64,000 nucleotides of DNA from an uncultured Afifella sp. (lineage in GTDB: Bacteria > Pseudomonadota > Alphaproteobacteria > Rhizobiales > Afifellaceae), in contig CAMYKZ010000003.1 in the NCBI GenBank assembly GCA_947259045.1, forward strand, positions 17,129 to 81,128, read 5' to 3'. The position numbers and the translations under genes are program-made. The notes below the pieces were generated by a model. The model did not search any database and was not told the DNA's origin. It was given only the letters and a program-made list of their open reading frames with translations. Shown here in pieces: positions 9,276 to 18,960 of this stretch; the first letter of the stretch is position 1; each line of letters starts with the position of its first letter.

Positions 9276-9941
9276 ATGTCCGATTTCTCGCAACTACGCC
9301 TCAACATGGTGGACAATCAGGTCCGGCCGAGCGACGTGACCGACCGCAAACTGATCGCTGCGATGCTGGAAATTCCACGCGATCTTTTTGTACCCTCGGC
9401 GGAGCGGCCGCTGGCCTATGTTGACCGCGATATTCGTGTCGGTTCCGACGAGCATGGCGACAGGTTCCTGATTGCGCCGGCCGGCCTGGCGCGCCTGGTG
9501 CAGGCGCTTGAACTGACGCCGAACGATGTGGTGCTCGATCTTGCCTGTAATACCGGATATTCATCGGCGATCCTGGCTCGGCTTGCGGGTTCCGTGGTAG
9601 CTGTCGATCAGGACCCGGAATTGGTACGGATTGCAGAGGCCAATCTTGCCGGCCTTGAGATCGACAATGTTGCCGTCGTGCAGTCCAGCCTTGCAGACGG
9701 ATATCCCTCTGAGGGTCCCTATGACGGGATTCTTGTCGCAGCCGGCGTCGATTTCGTCCCCGATGCGTTGACCGGACAATTGAGTGATAATGGCCGTCTG
9801 GTGGTCGTTGAGGTGGATCAGAGACCGGGCCGGGCCGTTCTATATGAGCGTTCCGGTTCTACCACTGCCAGCCGGCCGCTGTTCGATCTTGCAGCGCCGG
9901 TATTGGCCGATTTCCGCCGGAAACCGGAATTCGCGTTCTGA
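9276..9941 (+). CDS. PCMT-family (protein-L-isoaspartate O-methyltransferase-like) protein
   Basis: A 221-residue cytoplasmic SAM-dependent methyltransferase of the PCMT family. The N-terminus (MSDFSQLRLNMVDNQVRPSD) and LDLACNTGYSSAILARLA are typical of the alphaproteobacterial version found just before tolC. It has a Rossmann SAM-binding loop at about residues 84-95. The usual glycine-rich GxGxGY loop of true Pcm reads ACNTGY here, so repair activity on isoaspartate is not assured; a separate canonical pcm is present at 32652. Start chosen at the ATG at 9276, because an upstream in-frame ATG at 9255 adds only a non-conserved extension. Confidence 0.85.
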   Translation: MSDFSQLRLNMVDNQVRPSDVTDRKLIAAMLEIPRDLFVPSAERPLAYVDRDIRVGSDEHGDRFLIAPAGLARLVQALELTPNDVVLDLACNTGYSSAILARLAGSVVAVDQDPELVRIAEANLAGLEIDNVAVVQSSLADGYPSEGPYDGILVAAGVDFVPDALTGQLSDNGRLVVVEVDQRPGRAVLYERSGSTTASRPLFDLAAPVLADFRRKPEFAF

Positions 9942-10074
9942 TGCTGTTGCATTTCCGCCGCGGTGGCCGTTAATCGGTTGGATTTACACATTCTTTGATT
10001 GCCTGCGTTACTGTGGTCGGATTATCTGTTGGGTAACCTTTTACAGCGTATCCGATTTGCAGGGCGGGGGAGCC

Positions 10075-11442
10075 ATGATTCGGCTGAGTTTCTCGATTTT
10101 GATTTTCGTGGTTTGGAGCGGATTCGGCTCGCCCGCTTCTGCGGAGTCGCTTTCTGAAGCGCTTGCCGCTGCCTACCAGAATAATCCGTCGCTGAACGTT
10201 GCACGGGCTCGGACCCGGGCGGTCGATGAGAATATTCCCATCGCCAGATCGTCTATCTTGCCGAATGTGTCGGGCTCCGCATCGGCAACTTCGATAGCGC
10301 GTCGTTCCCGGTCAGCAGGTTTCGGAAGCAATCTGACAACGGAAACGGATGCGGCTGTTGGCGTCACCGCAACGCAGAACCTGTTTCGCGGATTCCGCAC
10401 GAAAAACGCATTGCGCGAGGCTAAATCGTCTGTGCTGGCAAGTCGGGAAGAATTGCGCAGCGTCGTGCAGGACGTTCTCGCATCTGCGGCTGAAGTCTAC
10501 ATGAATGTGCTGCGCGATCAGGCGCTTCTGCGGTTGAGCCAGCGCAATGTCGGATTTCTGCAGGAACAATTGCGTGCGGCGCAGGACCGGTTTGAGGTTG
10601 GAGAGAATACCCGGACGGATGTTGCCCAGACGCAGGCCCGGCTCGCCGCTGCCCAGTCCGACGTCAGCGTCGTGCGCGCCAACCTGAATGCCAGCCGTGC
10701 GGTTTACCGGCAGATTATCGGCAATGATCCGGGTCGTCTCAGGCTGAGTTTTCCCTACACAAAGACGCTGCCGGGTTCCCTGAGCGCAGCCATTGCGTCC
10801 GGGGAAGATCTTCATCCCGACATTCTGGTCGCGGTTCACGATGCGGACGCTGCCGCCTATCTGGTGAAGCAGGTCGAGGGCGAACTGCTGCCGACCGTCA
10901 GTGTGGAGGGCAATGTGCAAACGTCTTTCGGCATTGATGACGCGGAATATAACAATTCTGCGTCAATTACAGGGCGGGTGTCCATCCCGATCTATCAGGG
11001 CGGCGGCGTTTCCGCTCGTGTCCGGCAGGCGAAGGAAAATCTCGGCTTGTCCAGGATACAGATCGATGTTTCCAGGGTGCAGGTTCGCGCAGCTGTTGTT
11101 TCCGCCTGGGGTGATCTTGATGCGGCAAAGGCGGTGACCATATCTGCGGTCGCGCAGGTCAAGTCATCGCAAATCGCGCTCGACGGTGTCCAGGAAGAAC
11201 AGCGTGTCGGCCAGCGCACAACGCTCGACGTGCTGGATGCGCAGCAGGAATTGCTTGATGCCCAGGTCAATCAGGTGCTTGCACAGCGCGACAGGATTGT
11301 TGCTTCATTCAATCTGATTGCTGCAATAGGGCGCTTGAATGAGGATGTACTCGGTCTGTCCGTCGCTCGTTACGATCCCAAGCAGCATCATAAGGCGGTC
11401 AAGGACAAATGGTTCGGATTGCGGACGCCTGACGGACGGTGA
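10075..11442 (+). CDS. tolC: TolC-family outer membrane efflux/secretion channel
   Basis: A 455-residue outer-membrane channel of the TolC family, which forms a trimer with inner-membrane pumps or type I secretion systems. It has a signal peptide (IRLSFSILIFVVWSGFGSPASA, cleavage after about residue 23), then two internally repeated OEP domains rich in alternating Ala/Gln coiled-coil helices, with QNLFRGFRT in the first and the matching YQGGGVSARVRQA in the second. The ATG at 10075 follows AGGGCGGGGG and starts the signal peptide; an upstream frame extension overlapping the previous gene looks non-coding. Confidence 0.95.
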   Translation: MIRLSFSILIFVVWSGFGSPASAESLSEALAAAYQNNPSLNVARARTRAVDENIPIARSSILPNVSGSASATSIARRSRSAGFGSNLTTETDAAVGVTATQNLFRGFRTKNALREAKSSVLASREELRSVVQDVLASAAEVYMNVLRDQALLRLSQRNVGFLQEQLRAAQDRFEVGENTRTDVAQTQARLAAAQSDVSVVRANLNASRAVYRQIIGNDPGRLRLSFPYTKTLPGSLSAAIASGEDLHPDILVAVHDADAAAYLVKQVEGELLPTVSVEGNVQTSFGIDDAEYNNSASITGRVSIPIYQGGGVSARVRQAKENLGLSRIQIDVSRVQVRAAVVSAWGDLDAAKAVTISAVAQVKSSQIALDGVQEEQRVGQRTTLDVLDAQQELLDAQVNQVLAQRDRIVASFNLIAAIGRLNEDVLGLSVARYDPKQHHKAVKDKWFGLRTPDGR

Positions 11443-11576
11443 CGGGCGGCTGTCTTTTCTGTGAGAACCTTTCTCCCGATATAGGAACATTTTCTTAACG
11501 GTCTTGGGTTCATGTAATATTGCTGGGATTCGGGCGCGAATCGGGCATATTGCAGATATCCAAAGGGACCTGGAAA

Positions 11577-12413
11577 ATGGGCAATCCAAGCGCAGCACAA
11601 GAACCATCGATGGAAGAGATCCTGGCCTCGATTCGTCAGATCATTTCAGAAGACGGCGACGGTGCAAATCAAGATAAAGACGACGCTTCGGCAGATAAAG
11701 CCGCCGAACCGGATGCGATTTCCGATCCTGTCGAGGCGACAGCGGACCTCTCGCAGGACGATGCCGACAGCGAACCGTCTGAACCGGAAGATTCTTCCGA
11801 ACAGCCGGATGCAGAACCTTTCGAAACCGCTTCGGTGACGGAGCCGGAACCGTCAGACTCGCGCAGTGCATTTGAAACCATGGACAGTTCGGATGATGAC
11901 GAGGAGGCTGCGCCCGATGATCTCATTGACACTGGACCTTATGAAAACCCGTTCGATACCTTTTCCGAAAAGTCAAAGAAATCTGAGGCGGCGAATATCG
12001 AGACCGCCCTGGTAGAGGAGGCTCACTCAGAAACGCCTGAGGTTGCCGAGCCTGAAGTTGTTGCCGAACTTGAACCTGAACCTGAAGCACCTGCCGTTCA
12101 GTCTTTTGCTGAGACCGGTGGTTCCAATTCGATTGTTGAAACAGAAAGCCCTGCCATGTCTGCATCTGCACCCAAGCCTGCCGAATATGAGAGTGATGAA
12201 AAACTGATTTCGCCTGAATCCGGCGCCAGTGTTGCGAATGCATTCAGCGCATTGACGCACACAATCCTGTCCCAGAATGCCCGCACCCTTGATGATCTTG
12301 TCAGCGACATGCTGCAGCCGATGCTGAAAGAGTGGCTTGACGAAAATCTGCCGACTCTGGTGGAGAGGATGGTCAAGCAGGAGATCGACAGGATGGCCCG
12401 CGGCGGCCGTTAA
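11577..12413 (+). CDS. popZ: PopZ-type polar organising protein (DUF2497)
   Basis: A 278-residue polar scaffold. The N-terminal helix EPSMEEILASIRQIISED and the C-terminal helical block (ILSQNARTLDDLVSDMLQ, then LKEWLDENLP and VERMVKQEIDRMARGG) are the two conserved parts of PopZ. Between them lies about 170 residues of acidic, Pro/Glu-rich disordered sequence. In Caulobacter and Agrobacterium PopZ anchors the chromosome origin and polar proteins at a cell pole. The ATG at 11577 is preferred to an upstream in-frame ATG at 11520 because conservation starts at MGNPSAAQEPSMEE. It lies downstream of tolC and upstream of valS, as in many Hyphomicrobiales, and is followed by a clear terminator. Confidence 0.9.
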   Translation: MGNPSAAQEPSMEEILASIRQIISEDGDGANQDKDDASADKAAEPDAISDPVEATADLSQDDADSEPSEPEDSSEQPDAEPFETASVTEPEPSDSRSAFETMDSSDDDEEAAPDDLIDTGPYENPFDTFSEKSKKSEAANIETALVEEAHSETPEVAEPEVVAELEPEPEAPAVQSFAETGGSNSIVETESPAMSASAPKPAEYESDEKLISPESGASVANAFSALTHTILSQNARTLDDLVSDMLQPMLKEWLDENLPTLVERMVKQEIDRMARGGR

Positions 12414-12438
12414 TCCTCCAGCGAAATTTCAGATCAAG

Positions 12439-12470
12439 GCGCCGCGGTTCACGCGGCGCTTTTTCTTTTT
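12439..12470 (+). terminator. Rho-independent terminator after popZ
   Basis: A perfect 8-bp GC stem GCGCCGCG / CGCGGCGC (12439-12446 with 12452-12459), loop GTTCA, followed by TTTTTCTTTTT. It separates popZ from valS. Confidence 0.93.
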
Positions 12471-12541
12471 GTGCAATCTGTTGACAGGCCTGCTGCTGCG
12501 CGCTTAACCGGCAGTCGCCATGTTTCTATGAAAAGATGATA

Positions 12542-15250
12542 ATGCTGGACAAATCATACGACGCTGCGCGCGTCGAACCGCTTATTCGCGAGCGTTGGGA
12601 AGACGCAGATGCATTCCGCGCCGGTGCAGGGGCAGCGGCCGACGCGGACCCCTATTGTATTGTCATTCCACCGCCGAACGTGACCGGTTCGCTTCATATG
12701 GGGCATGCGCTCAACAACACACTGCAGGATGTCCTCGTACGCTTTGAGCGGATGCGCGGCCGAAATGTGCTTTGGCAACCGGGCATGGACCATGCCGGCA
12801 TCGCCACGCAGATGGTCGTCGAACGTCAGATGATGGAACGGCAGGAACCGGACCGCAGAGCGATTGGCCGGGATGCGTTTGTCGAGAAAATCTGGGAATG
12901 GAAAGCCGAATCCGGCGGCATTATCGGCAACCAATTGAAGCGTCTTGGTGCATCGTGCGACTGGTCGCGCGAGCGATTTACGATGGATGAGGGGCTTTCA
13001 CGCGCCGTTCTTAAAGTGTTTGTGGAGCTTTATCAGCACGGCCTGATCTATAAGGACAAACGGCTGGTCAACTGGGATCCGAAGCTTTTAACGGCAATCT
13101 CGGACCTTGAAGTGGAGCAGATGGAGACCAATGGTCATCTCTGGCATTTCAAATACCCGATCGAAGGCGAGAGTGGCCGGTTCATAAATGTGGCGACGAC
13201 GCGTCCGGAGACAATGCTTGGCGATACGGGGATTGCCGTGCATCCGGATGACGAACGGTATAAGGAACTTGTCGGCAGGTTCGCAGTCTTGCCGCTTGTC
13301 GGTCGCCGAATTCGGATTGTTGCCGATGAATATGCCGATCCGGAAGCAGGCTCCGGTGCTGTCAAAATTACGCCCGCGCATGATTTTAACGACTTCGACG
13401 TCGGCCGGCGGAACGATCTGCCGGCAATCAGTATCATGGATATAGCAGCGAAAATCACGCTTGCCGACAATACTGGGTTCCTTGAGGGCGTGGTTCAATC
13501 GGATGAACTGTCGACGACCATTGAGCGTCTTGATGGACTTGATCGGTTTGCAGCCCGAAAAGCGATCGTTGAGATGATGGACGACAGGGGCCTGCTGGCT
13601 GAGGTCGAAGATCATCTCCATTCAATTCCCCATGGCGACAGGGGCGGCGTACCGATCGAACCGTTTTTGACCGACCAATGGTATGTTGACGCCAAAACAC
13701 TTGCGAAACCGGCAATTGCCAGTGTTCGCGAAGGGCGCACGGTTTTTGTCCCCAAGAACTGGGAAAAGACCTATTTCGACTGGATGGAGAATATCCAGCC
13801 CTGGTGCATCTCCCGGCAATTGTGGTGGGGACACAGGATACCGGCCTGGTACGGGCCGGACGGAGAAATATTTGTCGCGTTGACTGAGGCGGAGGCGGCC
13901 AGCGCCGCCGAACAACATTATGGCTCGCCCGTTGAACTGAGGCGGGACGAGGATGTTCTCGATACCTGGTTTTCGTCAGCGCTGTGGCCGTTTTCGACCC
14001 TAGGCTGGCCAGATAAAACTGCGGAACTGGAATCCTACTACCCGACAAATGTGTTGGTCACCGGGTTCGACATTATCTTCTTCTGGGTCGCCAGGATGAT
14101 GATGTTCGGCCTTCAGTTCATGGAAAAAGAGCCTTTCGATACGGTCTATATCCACGCGCTGGTTCGCGACGAGCACGGCGCGAAAATGTCGAAGTCCAAG
14201 GGTAATGTGATCGATCCCCTGCAACTCATCGATGAATATGGCGCAGACGCGCTGCGCTTCACATTATCCGCCATGGCGGCTCAGGGGCGGGACATCAAAC
14301 TGTCGACCGGACGGGTCGCCGGATATCGCAATTTCGGCACGAAACTTTGGAATGCATCCCGGTTCTGCGAGATGAACGAATGCCGGCCGGTTGCCGGTTA
14401 TGATCCCTCAAGCGCTGTTGAGCCGGTCAACCGGTGGATTGCCACCGAAGCGGTCAAGACCGCAGCCGCTGTCACTGCAGCGATTGAAGGTTACCGCTTC
14501 AACGAAGCAGCCGATGCGATCTACCATTTTGTCTGGGACCAGTATTGCGACTGGTATCTGGAACTGATCAAGCCGGTTCTTTACGGGACCGATGAGACGG
14601 CAAAAGCGGAAACCCGCGCCAATGCGGCCTGGGTTCTGGAAGCGATCCTGAAGACCTTGCATCCGTTCATGCCCTATATCACGGAAGAGCTATGGGCCGC
14701 GTTCGGGTTCGGCGAAACCGTTCTGGCGCTCGGCGACTGGCCGGAAAGCGAATTTCAGGATCCGGTCGCGGCCGCCGACATCAACTGGCTTGTCGATCTT
14801 GTCACGGCAATCCGGTCGGTACGCGCGGAGATGAATGTTCCTGCGGCGGCAAAGACGGATCTGGTTCTTGTCGGCGCAACGAACGAAAACGCTGACAGGC
14901 TGTCGCGCCACATGGTGGCGATCCAGCAACTCGCTCGTGTCGAGACGGTGGAGACCGCCGAGACAGCGCCGGCGGCGTCCGCCCAGGTTCTCGTTGGCGA
15001 AGCGACCGCAGCGTTGCCGCTGGAAGGTGTCATCGACTTTGACGCGGAACAACAGCGTCTTGAAAAGGAAATTTCGAAGATCGACGGCGAAATTGCCCGG
15101 TTGGACAAAAAACTGGGCAACCAGGGTTTTGTGGCCAAGGCGCCGGAATCCGTTGTTGCGGCAGAACGGGCCAAACGGGAAGATTATGTGTCTAGCCGGG
15201 GCAAGCTGGATGCGGCGCTGGCCCGGCTTGCAAATACATTGTCGGGATAG
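12542..15250 (+). CDS. valS: Valine--tRNA ligase
   Basis: A class I aminoacyl-tRNA synthetase of 902 residues. The HIGH motif appears as PPNVTGSLHMGHAL (HMGH about 52-55) and the KMSKS motif at 548-552 in EHGAKMSKSKGN. The editing (CP1) domain shows TTRPETMLGDT near residue 220. The C-terminal coiled-coil arm (LEKEISKIDGEIARLDKKLG), which binds tRNA, is intact. Two in-frame ATGs lie six bases apart; the second (12542) has GAAAAG at a good distance, while the first (12536) abuts it. Confidence 0.97.
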   Translation: MLDKSYDAARVEPLIRERWEDADAFRAGAGAAADADPYCIVIPPPNVTGSLHMGHALNNTLQDVLVRFERMRGRNVLWQPGMDHAGIATQMVVERQMMERQEPDRRAIGRDAFVEKIWEWKAESGGIIGNQLKRLGASCDWSRERFTMDEGLSRAVLKVFVELYQHGLIYKDKRLVNWDPKLLTAISDLEVEQMETNGHLWHFKYPIEGESGRFINVATTRPETMLGDTGIAVHPDDERYKELVGRFAVLPLVGRRIRIVADEYADPEAGSGAVKITPAHDFNDFDVGRRNDLPAISIMDIAAKITLADNTGFLEGVVQSDELSTTIERLDGLDRFAARKAIVEMMDDRGLLAEVEDHLHSIPHGDRGGVPIEPFLTDQWYVDAKTLAKPAIASVREGRTVFVPKNWEKTYFDWMENIQPWCISRQLWWGHRIPAWYGPDGEIFVALTEAEAASAAEQHYGSPVELRRDEDVLDTWFSSALWPFSTLGWPDKTAELESYYPTNVLVTGFDIIFFWVARMMMFGLQFMEKEPFDTVYIHALVRDEHGAKMSKSKGNVIDPLQLIDEYGADALRFTLSAMAAQGRDIKLSTGRVAGYRNFGTKLWNASRFCEMNECRPVAGYDPSSAVEPVNRWIATEAVKTAAAVTAAIEGYRFNEAADAIYHFVWDQYCDWYLELIKPVLYGTDETAKAETRANAAWVLEAILKTLHPFMPYITEELWAAFGFGETVLALGDWPESEFQDPVAAADINWLVDLVTAIRSVRAEMNVPAAAKTDLVLVGATNENADRLSRHMVAIQQLARVETVETAETAPAASAQVLVGEATAALPLEGVIDFDAEQQRLEKEISKIDGEIARLDKKLGNQGFVAKAPESVVAAERAKREDYVSSRGKLDAALARLANTLSG

Positions 15251-15253
15251 GAT

Positions 15254-15877
15254 TCAGCCGGCTTTCGCCGATTTCAAGACCCAGCCGTCGATATCGGCGC
15301 CCGGGATATGCTCGCCGCGTTCCCAGACGTGGACGACGATCCGGTTTTCCGCGGCAAGCGCGTCCACCTTGGCGCACAGCGACCCTTCATCATAGAAATG
15401 CGCGTTTACCCCGATGATCAAAGCGCCGCCGGGTTTGAGGATACGCAGGATCTCGTCCAGTGAATCCGGAGAAACGTGGCCATAGGAAAATACGCCGACG
15501 GCGAGGGCCGCGTGATACATTTCGGCGTCTTCAACAATCGGCGGCCGGTTGAGATTGGCCTGGAAAAGCCTGTTGTAGATCTTCCGGTCGCCGGCTTTCC
15601 GCAACATTTCTTCGGAAAAATCACAACCGTCGATCCGTTCATATCCCGCCTGTGAAAGAGCGGCGCCGGAAAGTCCCGTTCCGCAGCCAAGGTCAATGAT
15701 CGGCGCCGCGAGGTCGTGCAGCTGCTCAAGAAGCGCTGCGGCGCATCTGCCGGGCTGGGCGTATCCCTGCTGTTGCAATTCGTCGTCATAGGTCTCCGCC
15801 CAATTGCGATAGAACGCTTCGGTCTCCGCGCCGGTTCTCACATTGTAAGCCTTGCTCAGAAACGATTTAGCAGACAT
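15254..15877 (-). CDS. Class I SAM-dependent methyltransferase, substrate unknown
   Basis: A 207-residue soluble protein with methyltransferase motif I PIIDLGCGTGLSGAAL at about residues 59-74, an acidic motif II (DGCDFSEEML) and motif IV/post-I region ILRILKPGGALIIGVN. The N-terminus FYRNWAETYDDELQQQGY resembles the small tetratricopeptide-free methyltransferases often annotated as UbiE/COQ5-like or Williams-Beuren-type proteins. It is convergent with valS, 3 bases apart, and has GGAG six bases before its ATG. No neighbour suggests the substrate. Confidence 0.85.
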   Translation of the reverse strand: MSAKSFLSKAYNVRTGAETEAFYRNWAETYDDELQQQGYAQPGRCAAALLEQLHDLAAPIIDLGCGTGLSGAALSQAGYERIDGCDFSEEMLRKAGDRKIYNRLFQANLNRPPIVEDAEMYHAALAVGVFSYGHVSPDSLDEILRILKPGGALIIGVNAHFYDEGSLCAKVDALAAENRIVVHVWERGEHIPGADIDGWVLKSAKAG

Positions 15878-16143
15878 TGACGGCTCCGGCGATTGTGTAT
15901 CGGTCTGGCATTTCTATCTGAAGTCGATATTTCGGCATAATTAGGGTTAGCAGGGTGTAAATTGTGACCGTTTGGCAACAGGTGGTTAACAGTGTTTCAG
16001 ATAATAGCAGATTTGAATAAACTCTGCCGCTTTTCGGACATAAAATAACATCAACACAATATGGTTCTCGCATGTCGACGGAAAAACCACCTTGGCTGGG
16101 TCAGCCCGGGTCGTGCCTGTTTTGGTATGCGCAAGGAGATAAA

Positions 16144-17868
16144 ATGGACGCCAAGACCTTCGACAAATCGAAATTGCCCAGCCGTCATGTTACCGAAGGT
16201 CCGCAGCGCGCGCCCCATCGCTCTTATTATTATGCGATGGGCCTTTCCCGCGAACAGATCCATCAGCCGTTTGTCGGTGTTGCAACATGCTGGAATGAGG
16301 CCGCGCCGTGCAACATTGCTCTGAGCCGCCAGGCCCAGGCTGTTAAACAGGGTGTTTCCGCTGCATCTGGAACGCCCCGCGAATTCACCACGATCACCGT
16401 GACCGACGGTATTGCCATGGGTCACCAGGGCATGAAATCGTCTCTGGTATCGCGTGATTGCATTACCGATTCCGTCGAATTGACGATGCGCGGCCATTGT
16501 TACGATGCTCTGGTCGGTCTGGCCGGTTGCGACAAGTCGCTTCCCGGCATGATGATGGCGATGTGCCGGCTCAACGTGCCGTCTATCTTCATTTACGGCG
16601 GATCGATATTGCCGGGTAATTTCCGCGGTAATCCAGTGACCGTGCAGGATGTATTTGAGGCCGTGGGCATGCATTCGGTCGGCAAGATGGACGATGCCAC
16701 GCTTGAGGAACTTGAGCAGGTTGCCTGTCCGTCAGCCGGCGCCTGCGGCGCGCAGTTTACGGCAAACACGATGGCGACGGTTTCTGAAGCGATCGGTCTG
16801 GCCTTGCCCTATTCGGCCGGCGCGCCGGCGCCTTATGAGATCCGGGACCGGTTCTGCATGGCCGCAGGTGAAAAGGTGATGGAGCTGATTGCCCGCAACA
16901 TCCGCCCGCGCGATATTGTAACGCTGAAGGCGCTGGAGAACGCGGCGACCGTGGTTGCAGCCTCCGGCGGGTCCACGAATGCGGCACTGCACCTGCCGGC
17001 GATCGCGCATGAATGCGGCATCAAGTTCGATCTGTTCGACGTCGCGGAAATATTCCGCAGAACGCCCTATATCGCTGACCTCAAGCCGGGTGGCCGTTAC
17101 GTTGCCAAGGACATGTTTGAGGCAGGCGGCATCCCACAGCTGATGAAAACGCTTCTCGATGAAGGTTTTCTGCATGGAGACTGTTTGACGGTCACTGGCC
17201 GCACAATTGCCGAAAACATGGAATATGTTGAGTGGAATTCGGATCAGGATGTTGTCCGTCCTGCAAGTGATCCGATTACTCCCACAGGCGGTGTGGTCGG
17301 CCTCAAAGGCAATCTTGCTCCCGAAGGCGCCATCGTGAAGGTCGCCGGCATGACAAACCAGGTGTTTTCTGGTCCCGCCCGCTGTTTCGACAGCGAAGAG
17401 GCGTGCTTTGAAGCCGTGGCGAACCAGAGTTATAAAGAAGGCGAGGTTCTGGTGATACGCTATGAAGGCCCTAAAGGCGGCCCCGGAATGCGCGAAATGC
17501 TGTCGACGACCGCTGCCCTGCACGGGCAGGGAATGGGCAGCAAGGTCGCCTTGATCACCGACGGACGGTTTTCCGGTGCGACGCGTGGATTCTGTATCGG
17601 CCATGTCGGGCCTGAGGCCGCTGTCGGCGGCCCGATCGCGCTTCTGCGTGATGGCGATATCATTGATATCAATGCGGAAACCGGAACGCTGGACGTACAA
17701 CTGGATGAACAGGAACTGGAAAAACGCAGAAGCGAATGGACCCCGCGGGAAACCGATTTCGGCAGTGGTGCGATCTGGAAATATGCACAGACGGTCGGAA
17801 ATGCCCGCGATGGTGCGGTGACGCATCCAGGTGGCTCTGCCGAAAGGGTGTGCTATGCTGATCAATAA
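16144..17868 (+). CDS. ilvD: Dihydroxy-acid dehydratase
   Basis: Dehydrates 2,3-dihydroxy-isovalerate and -methylvalerate in branched-chain amino acid synthesis, using an iron-sulfur cluster and Mg2+. The 574 residues include the ligand region [17 protein letters not shown] at about 123-139 and [16 protein letters not shown] near 194-209, with the C-terminal [19 protein letters not shown]. The start at 16144 has AAGGAG eight bases upstream and gives [20 protein letters not shown], the conserved N-terminus; an upstream in-frame ATG (16072) is rejected. The 266 bases upstream are AT-rich and probably hold the promoter. Its end overlaps the next gene by 14 bases. Confidence 0.97.
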   Translation: MDAKTFDKSKLPSRHVTEGPQRAPHRSYYYAMGLSREQIHQPFVGVATCWNEAAPCNIALSRQAQAVKQGVSAASGTPREFTTITVTDGIAMGHQGMKSSLVSRDCITDSVELTMRGHCYDALVGLAGCDKSLPGMMMAMCRLNVPSIFIYGGSILPGNFRGNPVTVQDVFEAVGMHSVGKMDDATLEELEQVACPSAGACGAQFTANTMATVSEAIGLALPYSAGAPAPYEIRDRFCMAAGEKVMELIARNIRPRDIVTLKALENAATVVAASGGSTNAALHLPAIAHECGIKFDLFDVAEIFRRTPYIADLKPGGRYVAKDMFEAGGIPQLMKTLLDEGFLHGDCLTVTGRTIAENMEYVEWNSDQDVVRPASDPITPTGGVVGLKGNLAPEGAIVKVAGMTNQVFSGPARCFDSEEACFEAVANQSYKEGEVLVIRYEGPKGGPGMREMLSTTAALHGQGMGSKVALITDGRFSGATRGFCIGHVGPEAAVGGPIALLRDGDIIDINAETGTLDVQLDEQELEKRRSEWTPRETDFGSGAIWKYAQTVGNARDGAVTHPGGSAERVCYADQ

Positions 17869-18631
17869 ATTCGGCGCCGCTCTGCTTGCGTTCCTGGTTT
17901 TGCCGGTAACCGGCAATCAAGCATTCGAGACTGATCTGACACCCGGCGAAGCGTTTCGCATGGGATACAGATCCTATAAGGCCGGTGACACCGAGACAGC
18001 CCTTGAAGCGTTGAATTTTGCAGGTGAACAGGGCCACACGGCAGCGCTTTGGAAGCTCGGCCGAATCCACGCCAGCGGCGATGGCGTCGAGCAGAACGAC
18101 AGCAAGGCTTATGATATTTTTGTGCGGATCGCGCGCGCCGGTGCCGAAACCCTTCCCCATAGCCGCGACGCACCTTACGTTGCCGATGCACTTGTTTCCC
18201 TGGGGCTGTATTACGAAACGGGCATTGTCGACCGCATTGAACCCAATCCCGCTGCTGCCCGGCAGATTCTTTCTCATGCAGCGGCGTATTTCGGCGATGC
18301 CGATGCCCAGTTTGAACTTGCCCGCATGTATCACGACGGCATTGGCGGCGAGGCTAATTCTCGCCTGGCCGCGCGCTGGTACAAGCTGGCTGCCCGCAAG
18401 GGACATGCCGGAGCCCAGGCCCAGTTCGGCCTGTTGCTGCTGAAGGGCGAAGGGATGCGGCGCGATTCGGTCAAAGGCCTGATGTGGCTGGCGCTTGCAA
18501 GACGCCAGACGGCGGATAATGCATTTATTGTGGATGTTCACCAGCAGGCATTTGCGGCCGCAGAGGAAGACGAGCGTAAAACGGCAATCGTCATGGCCGA
18601 CAAATGGATGGAGAAACGCGTCAAACGATAA
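17855..18631 (+). CDS. exoR: ExoR-like exported Sel1-repeat protein
   Basis: A 258-residue periplasmic protein with an N-terminal signal segment ([19 protein letters not shown]) and Sel1 repeats, for example [36 protein letters not shown] and [20 protein letters not shown]. Repeat order, the long middle loop and the C-terminal [20 protein letters not shown] match what I recall of rhizobial ExoR, the periplasmic inhibitor of the ExoS-ChvI two-component system that controls exopolysaccharide and motility. The neighbours (xthA, erpA, dgt, argS) also fit the exoR locus I recall. The start overlaps the ilvD stop by 14 bases, suggesting coupling to ilvD. A generic Sel1 protein is the alternative. 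Confidence 0.75.
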   Translation: MLINKFGAALLAFLVLPVTGNQAFETDLTPGEAFRMGYRSYKAGDTETALEALNFAGEQGHTAALWKLGRIHASGDGVEQNDSKAYDIFVRIARAGAETLPHSRDAPYVADALVSLGLYYETGIVDRIEPNPAAARQILSHAAAYFGDADAQFELARMYHDGIGGEANSRLAARWYKLAARKGHAGAQAQFGLLLLKGEGMRRDSVKGLMWLALARRQTADNAFIVDVHQQAFAAAEEDERKTAIVMADKWMEKRVKR

Positions 18632-18637
18632 TTCGCT

Positions 18638-18916
18638 TCAGGATCCCGACTTTTCCGGCTGATCATTGGGCGCTGTTGACTGTCTGAACTCATTGGACAG
18701 GCCCGATACCGGGCACGGCGTTCCCAGAAATGTCCATGACGTATTGTTCAACACCCGCTCGCACCGCGCCATCTGCGATCCGCCAGGCGTTATCAGGCAA
18801 ACAGTCTGACCTTCGCGTGCTTCAACGTCGCGCGCCCGGCAGGTACAATCCTGCCCGCCAAGGGCCGGGCCGGGAATTGATGCAAATCCGATTGCAATAA
18901 GAAGACCATACTTCAT
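18638..18916 (-). CDS. Small cysteine-rich secreted protein, function unknown
   Basis: A 92-residue product with a signal peptide (MKYGLLIAIGFASIPGPALG) followed by a compact domain with five cysteines (QDCTCRARD, TVCLITPGG, ARCERVLNNTSW, GTPCPV). The pattern looks like a disulfide-stabilised periplasmic protein that I recall as a conserved hypothetical in Hyphomicrobiales. The start at 18916 is chosen because it begins the signal peptide; upstream in-frame codons look non-coding. It is convergent with exoR, 6 bases apart, and shares its strand with xthA. Confidence 0.75.
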   Translation of the reverse strand: MKYGLLIAIGFASIPGPALGGQDCTCRARDVEAREGQTVCLITPGGSQMARCERVLNNTSWTFLGTPCPVSGLSNEFRQSTAPNDQPEKSGS

Positions 18917-18960
18917 CTGGCGAGTATAACACGAAATTGCGCGTTCGTCAGGTCCGGCGG

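Noticed and set aside
16732..17916. Minus-strand frame of 394 codons opposite ilvD
   Set aside because: ilvD is certain and the antisense protein shows no recognisable motif.
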